Source: Rutidosis leptorrhynchoides
Lineage: Eukaryota; Streptophyta; Magnoliopsida; Asterales; Asteraceae
Length of the DNA stretch: 64,000 bases
Assembly (NCBI RefSeq): GCF_046630445.1
Contig: NC_092341.1
Location: 7,442,001 to 7,506,000 of the forward strand
Direction: 5' to 3'
Of the stretch, positions 49,771-59,300 are shown piece by piece (positions within the stretch are counted from its first letter, which is position 1; each line of letters starts with the position of its first letter). The position numbers and the translations under genes were made by a program. The notes under the pieces were generated by a model, which ran no database searches, had not been told where the DNA came from, and was given only the letters and a program-made list of their open reading frames with translations.

Positions 49771-51105
49771 ATGGCTTCGTATTCAAACTCAGCTTACCTT
49801 GAGAATGGCTCGTCTAACAGACCACCTAAGTTTGATGAAGATGAGTATGAAACCTGGAAGGCAAGGTTCATGCTCCATCTTGAGTCTGTGGATTCACTCA
49901 TGCCTGGAATTGCCAAAGATGGCCCTTTTGTTCCCACTGAGACAGTTGGTAGTGCACCAGCAACAGCTGACACTCCTGCCATCCCTGGCAGAGAGGTTAT
50001 TCTCACTCCCTCTAGATGGGATGATGAGGATAAACGTCGAGTTGGTCTTGACCCTAAAATCAGAACCCTGTTAGCCATAACTTTGCCTAACCCACTGTTC
50101 AAACTGATCAAGGGAAAAGAAAATGCTAAGCTTATGCTTGACTACCTAGATGTCACCTATGAGGGTATGGGAGAAGTTAGGCAGAACAGGATGATTGCTC
50201 TTAAAAGAGAATATGAAATGTTCTTTGCCTATAAGAATGAAACCCTTAAGCAAACCTTCATTAGGTTTAACTCTTTGATAGCAGACCTGACCACTTTAAA
50301 TGTAACCTACACTGAATTTGAACAAGTGAACAAATTCATTGATGCACTGCCATGTAAATGGAAACCTGTTACTGACCCATTAAGAACCACACAGACCCTA
50401 AAGAACTTTAACCTGTCTTCTCTCTACAGTTCCCTTTGGAATCATGAGAAGGCAGAAGCCAAGTTTGAACTTAACATGAAAGAAAACTTTAGGTCTGCCC
50501 CCACCACTTCAAAATCATCTAAAAATGATGATGCTGCTCTTATTGCTGCTGCTAAATGGAAGAAAGCTCAAAAAGCTTTACTGGTTCAAAAGTTACTGGC
50601 AGAACAAGAGTCAGCTGATAGTGTTGAGGAAAGTGGTACTGGGTCTGAAGAAAGCAGTACAGATGAAAGTGATGTAGAAGGGTTTGCTGAAGGTATGGCT
50701 CTGCTGGCTAGGCAGTTCAAAAGGTTCAATCGTAGTAGAACCAGCAAGTCATACAAAGGGAGCAAAAAGCCAAATGCTAGGTACAACAGCAAGTCAGTCA
50801 AGGGTCCTAAATCTGAGTGCTTTAATTGTGGGAAGGTTGGACATTTTGCTGCTGAATGCATGTCCAAGAAACCTTCCACGTCACATGCTAACTCTTTCTC
50901 AAAAGCTGATAAGTACAAAAACAAGTACAAAGCTATGAAAGCTCAGATGAAGGAAAGTGCAAAGACTGACAAGAAGGGTAAACAGCCAGAAAAGGTTCTA
51001 GTTGCTGAACATCATGACTGGGATGAAGCCAGCACGTCCTCATCTTCTGATAGTGATACTGATGATGATGGTGCTGGTTATGTTACTGGAAAAAACTGTG
51101 TTTGA
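49771..51105 (+). CDS. SIRE Gag (first ORF)
   Basis: 444 aa from ATG 49771. An in-frame upstream extension would run into the LTR and is not used. The N-terminus (YLENGSSNRPPKFDEDEYETWKA) and the middle (about 100-230) match copia-type Gag polyproteins. A CCHC zinc knuckle, CFNCGKVGHFAAEC, lies near residue 350, between basic stretches. The acidic Ser/Asp-rich end stops at TGA 51103-51105. Role: forms the virus-like particle and packages RNA. The final codons contain the heptamer A-AAA-AAC, and the next ORF begins in the -1 frame, overlapping the stop (TGATG). Confidence 0.9.
   Translation: MASYSNSAYLENGSSNRPPKFDEDEYETWKARFMLHLESVDSLMPGIAKDGPFVPTETVGSAPATADTPAIPGREVILTPSRWDDEDKRRVGLDPKIRTLLAITLPNPLFKLIKGKENAKLMLDYLDVTYEGMGEVRQNRMIALKREYEMFFAYKNETLKQTFIRFNSLIADLTTLNVTYTEFEQVNKFIDALPCKWKPVTDPLRTTQTLKNFNLSSLYSSLWNHEKAEAKFELNMKENFRSAPTTSKSSKNDDAALIAAAKWKKAQKALLVQKLLAEQESADSVEESGTGSEESSTDESDVEGFAEGMALLARQFKRFNRSRTSKSYKGSKKPNARYNSKSVKGPKSECFNCGKVGHFAAECMSKKPSTSHANSFSKADKYKNKYKAMKAQMKESAKTDKKGKQPEKVLVAEHHDWDEASTSSSSDSDTDDDGAGYVTGKNCV
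51090..51096 (+). promoter_or_regulatory. Candidate -1 ribosomal frameshift site
   Basis: The heptamer A AAA AAC is in the correct zero-frame register (GGA AAA AAC) and lies 6 nt before the gag stop. A -1 slip would place ribosomes in the frame of the next ORF, which is open from there to 52454. No obvious downstream stem or pseudoknot was found by eye. Confidence 0.55.
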
Positions 51106-52454
51106 TGGCCAAAGAGGTCGAGGAGTCTGATGAGGATGATGGTGGTAGTACGTTTTTGGCTGATATGAGGGAAGCTGATCAAAACAGAGATTCTCCTCAA
51201 TGGAAAACTGAAATGATGTATAAGGTTGATAATTTTCGAACTTATACTGATGATGAAAAAGCTGAAATGTTTGACTACCTAAGAATTGATTTATGCAGAA
51301 GCTGCAAACGTGAAGAGAGTTTGAAATCTAATAACAAATCTTTAAATGAAAAACTCAAAGGCAAAAATGATGAAATTAAGATCTTAAAAGATACAATTTC
51401 CAAACTTGAAAAACAAAACTTTGCTTTAGAAACTCTTCACGTTGAGGCAGCAGAAGTCAAGACCCAGCTGGACAATCTCAAAAGAGTTGTTGCTTCATGG
51501 TGCACATCTGCTCAACGCACAGCTAAATGTGTTAACGAGCAGGTGCCTGCCCAAGTTCAAGCCTTCTTTGCTGGTGACTATGCTGCTGCTGCTATTGCAG
51601 AAGTTACTTTCATGGACCCGATTCTTGAAACTGATCCTGAAGCTGTCTTGCCAAATACTTTTGCCAAGATAGTTGAAGGTAAAAAGGTTGTGACAAACAA
51701 ATTTGTTAGACCTACTGTGTCCCCACCACCTGCCATGAAAGAAATTTTGGAGGATGAAGTTAGAGCAAGAGAAGCCAGTAACTCAATTGATGAGACTACT
51801 GACCCCTCAAGCATCCACTACATGACTCCGAAAGAAAGACGTATTAAAAGGGAAATCACTGAAAACAATTTGAGAAAAGTTAAACCAACTGATTCCCCTT
51901 CGTGTTCGAGTTCTACCAGTGCTAAGCCAGCTGATGACCAATCTACTGGTTACCCAGTAGCTGCAGACAAGCCAGTGAAAAAAAATACTGGCAAATCTAA
52001 GGCAGCAGTTAAGATACCTACTGGTTCATCAGCATCAGAAGAAAAGCCAGCAACTTCCCACGCTAACTTGTCAAATGATAAAGGAAAGACAGTTCGCCAT
52101 GGTCATGGTACTGGTTCCAAAAGGAAAGCTGCCCATAAGGGAAAAGCAAAAATTGACTCGACTGATGAGCTGTCTATCACTGAGATAATGACAGCCAAGC
52201 TTGACCAGCTAATTGAGGCAGTAACTAAAAGTCGACCCGATCCTACTGCCCTTATTAGATCTGTGCATGACCAGCCACAAAAGCCAAAAGTGAGAAAATG
52301 CTACAAATGTGGCAGCAAAGCTCACCTGGCTAACCAGTGTACTCAAACCCAAACCCCATCTGCTGCTTCTTCTAGCAAGCCAGTAGAAAAGAAGAAGTCA
52401 TCAAAGGTGACTCCTTCAGAACCCATCCTTGGATGGGTTCCCAAAAAGAACTAA
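51105..52454 (+). CDS. SIRE second gag-like ORF with zinc knuckle
   Basis: 449 aa from ATG 51105, which overlaps the gag stop. It begins acidic (EVEESDEDDGG), then a coiled-coil-like Lys/Leu/Glu stretch (about 75-140), a Ser/Ala/Lys-rich disordered part, and a second knuckle, CYKCGSKAHLANQC, near residue 400. It ends GWVPKKN. In SIRE elements Gag is long and this region normally continues into pol, so it is most likely the C-terminal half of Gag, reached by -1 frameshifting or separated by a mutation. The pol frame starts 14 bp further on, in another frame. Confidence 0.75.
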   Translation: MAKEVEESDEDDGGSTFLADMREADQNRDSPQWKTEMMYKVDNFRTYTDDEKAEMFDYLRIDLCRSCKREESLKSNNKSLNEKLKGKNDEIKILKDTISKLEKQNFALETLHVEAAEVKTQLDNLKRVVASWCTSAQRTAKCVNEQVPAQVQAFFAGDYAAAAIAEVTFMDPILETDPEAVLPNTFAKIVEGKKVVTNKFVRPTVSPPPAMKEILEDEVRAREASNSIDETTDPSSIHYMTPKERRIKREITENNLRKVKPTDSPSCSSSTSAKPADDQSTGYPVAADKPVKKNTGKSKAAVKIPTGSSASEEKPATSHANLSNDKGKTVRHGHGTGSKRKAAHKGKAKIDSTDELSITEIMTAKLDQLIEAVTKSRPDPTALIRSVHDQPQKPKVRKCYKCGSKAHLANQCTQTQTPSAASSSKPVEKKKSSKVTPSEPILGWVPKKN

Positions 52455-52467
52455 TCTCTAAGTTATT

Positions 52468-55400
52468 GTGCAGGGCATTCAAAACAAGCAAATCTGGTAT
52501 CTCGACAGTGGTTGTTCGAGACATATGACCGGAAGTAAGTCCCTGCTGATGGACTATCAGGAAAAGGATGGTCCAGTTGTTTCGTATGGAGATAATTCGT
52601 TGGGTTACACAAAGGGTTTTGGTACTTTGACAAATGGGAATGTCACGTTCTCAAATGTTGCATATGTATTTGGGCTTAAACATAACTTACTCAGCATAAG
52701 CCAACTGACAAGCAAGAATAAGATAGTCCAATTCAGAAAGAAAATTGGTACTATTTTTGATAAGACAGGGAAGCCACTGCTGACTGCAAAACGTCATGAA
52801 AACATGTATCAAATTGACATGAACACAGCAGTCACATCAACTGATACTTGTTTCTATTCGAAGGCAGCAGACAACCTGAAGTGGTTATGGCACAAGAGAC
52901 TCTCACATCTCAACTTCAAAGATATTCACAAATTATCCAGTAGAAGTTTGGTGTCTGGGCTACCCACAATGTCTTATGTGAAGGACAGATTGTGTCCTGG
53001 TTGTGAAAAGGGGAAACATCACCATGCCTCGTTCAAATCAAAGCAAATCTCATCTGTTGAGAAACCATTTCACTTACTTCATATGGATCTATTTGGTCCA
53101 GTGAATGTGGCCAGCTGTAGTGGGAAGAAGTATACACTGGTTATTGTTGATGAATACTCGAGATACACTTGGGTGTTCTTTCTGAGGCAAAAGAGTGAAG
53201 CTGCTGATGAAATCATCAATTTTATCAAAAGAATGGAGCTTTTGAATGGGCAACTGGTGAAGCAACTAAGAAGTGATCATGGTACAGAATTCAGAAATGC
53301 TACATTAGAAGAATTTTGTGCTGACAAAGGTATTTCCCAAAATTTCTCTGCTGTGAGAACACCTCAGCAAAATGGTGTTGCAGAAAGAAGAAACAGAACT
53401 CTCATTGAAGCAGCAAGATCTATGTTGGCTGAGTCTGGGTTGAAGAATTCCTACTGGGCAGAAGCTGTGAATACTGCCTGTTTTACCCAGAATAGATCTC
53501 TTATTGTGAAAAGACATCAGAAAACTGCTTATGAAGTTCTCAAAGGAAGAAGACCCTCAATTTCATTTCTTCATGTATTTGGCACTCCCTGTTACATTCT
53601 AAATAATAGGGATCAGCTGGGCAAATTCGATGCTAAAGCTGATGAAGGTATATTCCTTGGATATTCCAACATGTCAAAGGCATATAGGGTCTACAACAAA
53701 AGAAGAGGTTGTTTTGAAGAATCCATTAATGTTACATTCGATGAAACTGCCTCTGCTTCATCTACTGATCGTGAAGATGAAGTGTTACTGTTTGAAGAGC
53801 CTACTCAGCAAGCTCTTGATGATGAAGAGCCAGCAGCACAACCCTCACCAATCCATGCTGCTGGGTTCTCTGATGATGAAATGGAACATTCTGTTCCATC
53901 TGTGTCTAAACCAAGTGGACCTACTGGCTCTACTGAAGTGCTGCAACTTGAGCCTAGGTCTGCTGGTTCTGAGAGATCACAAGCTGGTACTGATTCTACT
54001 GATATTGATCAGCAACCTTCTGTTGCTGCTCACTCATCTGAACTAGCTGATGATCAAGATGCCGTGTGTTCTACAACCAGCTCACCTGTTCATAACACCA
54101 AATGGACAAGGGAGCATCCGATTGAGCAGATTATTGGTAATCTTGCGAGTGGTGTTAAAACACGGAGGCATGCTACCAGTAACTTTTGTATGCATGTTAA
54201 TTTTGTGTCTACCATTGAGCCCACGTGTCCTGAGGAAGCACTTCAAGATCCTAGCTGGGTTGGTTCAATGCAAGAAGAAATTACTCAGTTTGATAGGAAC
54301 AAAGTGTGGACATTGGTACCTGAACCTGAGGATAAGACAAAGAAGATCATTGGTACTAAGTGGGTGTTTAAAAACAAGATGGATGAAGATGGTGTCGTTA
54401 TCAGAAACAAAGCAAGATTGGTTGCTCAAGGGTTTAGACAGGAAGAAGGATTGGATTATGGGGAAACTTATGCACCAGTGGCTAGGATGGAAGCTATCAG
54501 ATTGTTCTTAGCATATGCTGCTAGGATGAACTTTAGAGTATTTCAGATGGATGTTAAATCTGCATTTCTGAATGGGAAGCTGCAAGAAGAAGTTTATGTC
54601 AAACAGCCTCCTGGTTTTGTAAGCAGTAAATATCCAGACCATGTCTACAAGTTAGACAAAGCTCTTTATGGCCTTAAACAGGCTCCAAGAGCATGGTATG
54701 AGACACTTCATGTGTATCTCACTGGTATAGGTTTTAAAGTTGGAACAATTGATACCACTCTATTCTCAAAAGAGATAGATGGTGATCTCTTGTTGGTACA
54801 GATATACGTGGATGATATTATTTATGGTTCTAAAAATGAAAAACATTGTCAAGATTTTTCAAAACGTATGTCAAAGGCATATGAAATGAGTTTACAAAGA
54901 GATCTGCAATACTTTTTAGGATTGCAGATCAAACAACTTGATGATGGAATATTCATAAGTCAAGATAAATATATCAAAGATATGTTAAAGAAATTTGGTC
55001 TGACCTGTTTAAAAGACATAGGGACTCCAATGGTAGCATCCATTAAAATAGATGCTGATCCAAATGGTGAACCAGTCAATATCACTGAATATAGAGGTAT
55101 GATTGGATCCCTACTTTATCTCACAGCCAGCAGACCAGATATTATGTTCGCCACATGTCTCTGTGCCAGATATCAAGCTGATCCTAAAGAGTCACACTTG
55201 CTGGCAGTAAAAAGAATATTCAGATACCTAAAAGGTACTGCTAAACGTGGTCTTTGGTATCCCAAAGACCAGGATTTTGAACTAATTGGGTATTCAGATG
55301 CTGACTTTGCAGGGTGTAAAATAGACAGGAAAAGTACTACTGGTGGGTGCCAGTTACTGGGTAGTAAGCTAGTCAGCTGGACAAGCAAAAAGCAAAATAC

Positions 55401-55746
55401 TGTGTCCACATCCACTGCTGAAGCAGAATATGTCTCTACTGGTAGTTGTACTGCTCAAGTACTGTGGATGCAAAGCCAGCTAAAGGACTATGGTGTTCAT
55501 GTTACAAAAACTCCAATCTACTGTGACAACACCAGTGCAATTGCTATCACCAAAAATCTTGTGACGCACTCAAGGACTAAGCACATCGATGTTCGGTATC
55601 ATTTCATAAGGGATCATGTTCAAAAGGGTGATGTTGAGTTACATTTTATTTCTACAGACCAGCAATTAGCAGACCTATTTACAAAGCCATTAGATGAGAA
55701 ACGTTTTAACTATCTCATCTCTGAGCTGGGTATGCTTGAGCTTTAA
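52468..55746 (+). CDS. SIRE Pol polyprotein (protease-integrase-RT-RNase H)
   Basis: An open frame of 1,092 codons. Protease: WYLDSGCSRHMTG, Asp13. Integrase: HKRLSHLNFKDIH with CPGCEKGKHHHASF as the zinc-binding region, and DD35E residues Asp207, Asp270 and Glu306. RT: about 610-860, with YVDDIIYGS (Asp782-Asp783). RNase H: about 960-1070, with STAEAEYV, YCDNTSAIA and the KHIDVRYHFIRDHV end block. It ends TAA 55744-55746. There is no ATG at its 5' end (the frame opens at GTG 52468), as expected if it is translated as a continuation of Gag. A splice-acceptor-like TTATTGTGCAG sits at its start. All catalytic residues are present. Confidence 0.93.
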   Translation: MQGIQNKQIWYLDSGCSRHMTGSKSLLMDYQEKDGPVVSYGDNSLGYTKGFGTLTNGNVTFSNVAYVFGLKHNLLSISQLTSKNKIVQFRKKIGTIFDKTGKPLLTAKRHENMYQIDMNTAVTSTDTCFYSKAADNLKWLWHKRLSHLNFKDIHKLSSRSLVSGLPTMSYVKDRLCPGCEKGKHHHASFKSKQISSVEKPFHLLHMDLFGPVNVASCSGKKYTLVIVDEYSRYTWVFFLRQKSEAADEIINFIKRMELLNGQLVKQLRSDHGTEFRNATLEEFCADKGISQNFSAVRTPQQNGVAERRNRTLIEAARSMLAESGLKNSYWAEAVNTACFTQNRSLIVKRHQKTAYEVLKGRRPSISFLHVFGTPCYILNNRDQLGKFDAKADEGIFLGYSNMSKAYRVYNKRRGCFEESINVTFDETASASSTDREDEVLLFEEPTQQALDDEEPAAQPSPIHAAGFSDDEMEHSVPSVSKPSGPTGSTEVLQLEPRSAGSERSQAGTDSTDIDQQPSVAAHSSELADDQDAVCSTTSSPVHNTKWTREHPIEQIIGNLASGVKTRRHATSNFCMHVNFVSTIEPTCPEEALQDPSWVGSMQEEITQFDRNKVWTLVPEPEDKTKKIIGTKWVFKNKMDEDGVVIRNKARLVAQGFRQEEGLDYGETYAPVARMEAIRLFLAYAARMNFRVFQMDVKSAFLNGKLQEEVYVKQPPGFVSSKYPDHVYKLDKALYGLKQAPRAWYETLHVYLTGIGFKVGTIDTTLFSKEIDGDLLLVQIYVDDIIYGSKNEKHCQDFSKRMSKAYEMSLQRDLQYFLGLQIKQLDDGIFISQDKYIKDMLKKFGLTCLKDIGTPMVASIKIDADPNGEPVNITEYRGMIGSLLYLTASRPDIMFATCLCARYQADPKESHLLAVKRIFRYLKGTAKRGLWYPKDQDFELIGYSDADFAGCKIDRKSTTGGCQLLGSKLVSWTSKKQNTVSTSTAEAEYVSTGSCTAQVLWMQSQLKDYGVHVTKTPIYCDNTSAIAITKNLVTHSRTKHIDVRYHFIRDHVQKGDVELHFISTDQQLADLFTKPLDEKRFNYLISELGMLEL

Positions 55747-56334
55747 ATAAAAGACAACTTTTGTTGGTGTGCTGGCTCTACAACGTGTAGGGCAAACCAA
55801 TAAGTCACATTTATTTACTTACTGCCTACATGTCAAACAACCAGCACCGCAAGGTCTTTTATATTTTGGTTACTTAAATGTTTTAAATGAAATAATAAAT
55901 AGCTCTCCAAATTTAATGATTCCTTAAAACTGGAAACTCATTTACTTCCAATGATTTAAATTAAATTCATGACATATTAAATGTAACAAAAGTATTTTGT
56001 ATTTAATACAAAAAATTATTTTTGAGGTTTTAAATCAATTTGTTTGAAATGAAATCTGATGCATTTAATGCTGTATGGGAGTAATGAGTGTTTAATCCGT
56101 ATAAATGTCATGTCAATCGTCTGTCTCCCCTTGAAAATGTGCCAGTCTGTCACATCTGCCCACGCGCCTGCAGATGACAGTAATTTTCTCTCTCCTGCAC
56201 TTTTTCACCCAATCACAATGGATAAAAGTGTGTTTCATCTTACAAAATAACCTTCGGTTATTCATTTTTCAAAACACACACACTTTTACTCTCAAAATCT
56301 TTTCAATCTTCAAAACTTCATCCTACACTCATCA
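55747..56334 (+). other. SIRE spacer between pol and the env-position gene
   Basis: 588 bp, with no supported ORF. The pol stop is TAA and the next gene is not reachable by simple readthrough, because of intervening stops. CAATGG at 56216 and a TTTTCACCC-rich stretch could belong to a promoter, but no clear TATA box was identified. Confidence 0.5.
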
Positions 56335-59300
56335 ATGGCAGAACAACAACAGCAATCACCACGTGCTGCAAGCCAGCAAGAGGCTCAAACAGTCGAACCA
56401 CAACAGCAACCACAACCTGCCCCACAACCGGCACCGGCACCGGAGGAACCGGTGGTTCAAGAACACGTCGTTCAAGGACCACTGTTCAATCTCCACCCCA
56501 ACCTGATTAGGGCTCCCAATGCACCTGATCACTCACTGATTCGCCTATCTAGAGGCAATGCTGCACATGCCCTCTCTATTCCCAAATCGAAGGTTAACAA
56601 AGGGTATGAGGCCCTCATCGAATACATCCGTCAATCACCTTTGGCAAGAGCCATCACCGGTGTACCTTCCCGATTCTATGCTGCCTGTTTGGCACGATTT
56701 TGGTATACTGCCACTGTTGCCACCACTCCCGGCAACGTTCCATGTATTCGTGGCATGGTGACTGAAACCCTAAATTGCTCTGTCACCGTCGAAGCTATTA
56801 GACGCGCTCTTCAATTGCCCAGTGGACCATTTGTTGCTTCACCTACTAGTGACGAATTAAGAAGGGAGGTGTTGGAGACCATTGGGTTTGCTGGACCAGT
56901 GGCACATACACCGTTGAGAAAGCATATGCCACCTCTGTGGTACTACTTCTTTAGGTTGATGACTCAGTGCATGAGTCAAAAGTCAGGAAGCTTTGACCAA
57001 TGCTCAGATTTTGAGCTCAAGCTTAGTCATGGGTTGTTGTTCAACAGGAACATCGATTACGCCCTTGAAATTTATTTGAGGCTAAGGGAAATGGTGACTG
57101 CTAGAGTAAGAACCAACTTGATTCCATTTCCACGATTCTTAAGCCTGGTATTTGAAAGTGAACTGGGTGAAGCTTATCAGCAAATTGCTGATCAATCATT
57201 TGAGGTCCCAGTAAAACAAGGGGGTATGCCAAAGGATGTACCTGCTGCTCCATATGCTGAGTTGACACCAGCAATGAACGAGTATCTTGCTGCTCGTCGT
57301 GGAGCCACCCAATCGACTGCCTCTGGTTCTGCACCAGCTGAGGGGGAGGGTCCTCAGCGAAAGCCAGCAACGCGAAGGAAGCAGCCAGCTACCTCAACTA
57401 GTACAGCCACCGTCTCATATACTGGTAAAGCAGTAGTTGTATTAGAATCTAGTGCTCTCTAATCATAAAGAACAGCCCTAGTCTTATATACTGACTACCC
57501 AATTCTAGTGTTGGAATCCGTTGCTCATCTATTTCTTGGTAACAGGCAAACCTAAGCGTGCTAAAGCTGGCTCCAAGCGAACCACAGGGGAGATTGCACC
57601 AGTCTCAGCTGCTGCTCCTGCAAAGGATGTAGCTATGGAACCTAGTGCGTTTCTAGACCAAACAGCAGAACAATCTAACTTAATTGAAAAATTTTTAACT
57701 GCTGACTTGAAAAATGTTGAGGGAGTTAACGGTATAACCCTGGCTCCCAAGCTGACTGGTTTTAAAACTGGTGTCAAGAAGAGTAGCAACCCATACTCGT
57801 CTAACCAGGCACTTCCACATTTTTCTGAAATGAACTTATTGCAATACTCTCTGCTGACAGTACAACCAGCAGAGAACATAACTGACCCCCAAAGCAGGCT
57901 TGAGCTGGGTCTTCATCGTGTTGAACCAGCTCAGGTGACTGCACAGCCAGTATGTTACTCGGATACTGTTAAGAGTCGCACTCCTACATCATTACCAGCC
58001 AGATCTCTTACACTATCTGGGTCAACATGTGTTGCCAATGAGTCAGCAGAGTCACCGCTGTACTTACAGACACCTTCTTCTGTCTCATTCGAAGGGCTGA
58101 CCAAATCAAAAGTCTGTCCCCAGAGACCAAAAATAGATGCAATTGTTGAGTCAAATTTATTTGGTTCTACAGTTGCTAACATAACTTGTTCTATTGTTTC
58201 AGTTCTTAGCAGGGTAGATGAACAGGCAGAGGGGGAGCAAAATAAAGATGTTGTTATTCCTACTGGTGATATTGCTGCCTCTGCTACTGGTGTTGGTGCC
58301 ACTGATTCTGTTACTGGTGGTGCTGATGCTAGTACTGTTGATTCTGCTACTGCTGGTGTGGAAGATGTTATCATGGAAGAACCTCCTGTTCTTGAGAAGG
58401 TTATTGACAATATTGTCAAGGATGTTCTTCTTGATGAACCTGTCACCCAGCCAAGAGTGGACTCTGCATTAATGTCTGATGAGCCTGCTGATTCTTCTGA
58501 TTCTTCTTCTATGGAACGTCAAGTTCTTACAGAATCGGCAGTTCGTCATCCTATTGGTCCGATTTTGGTTGCTACTGAACCACCTGCTGAGATGGAGTTT
58601 GAAACCATTCAGTCGAATGCAGCTAATGTTATTGTCATTCCTGGTTCTGATTCTGGTGCACAGGTTGCTGATGTTAAGGATGCTGGTACCTCTGCTGACA
58701 CAACTACTGATTCGAATAAGGCTTCTGTTACTGAGGAAACAAAGCCATATGTTGTGCAGGTACCAGATCCAGATGAAGTTGTTCCTAACTTCATTTTCAA
58801 GGGAGCTTCAATCTCTCCCAAGATTGCTATGCTGGTCGATCAGCTGACCATTGATCCCGAATCTGCGATAGTCTCAGCCAGCAGATTACCTCGTGAAGAG
58901 ATGGTTGAGCTATTATCTCAGCTTGATAGACCAGCTAGAGAAGAAATTTATGAGAGGATAGCCCTGCTGGAGCAAATCAATGAACAGCCTTACTATCATG
59001 TTTTTGGTATGGCTCCAGCTGCTTCGCCATTTCCTGGTACATGGAGGCCTCTCAAGTTTGTCATCGATCCTACTACTGGTAAGTGTGTTATGCAAAATGT
59101 CCCTGATTCGCCAGTACCTTCTTCTTCCTCAGCTTCTTCCTCCTCATCTTCTTCTGATGAGGATGCTGATGAAGGTACTGGTAAGGGCAAACCAGTCATT
59201 CATGATAACGTGACTGGTTCCAAAGATAAACCAGTGGATCTTACTGATGACAATGCTGATAGTAATGCTGACAGGGATATCAGTGGTTCTAAGCCTTCGG

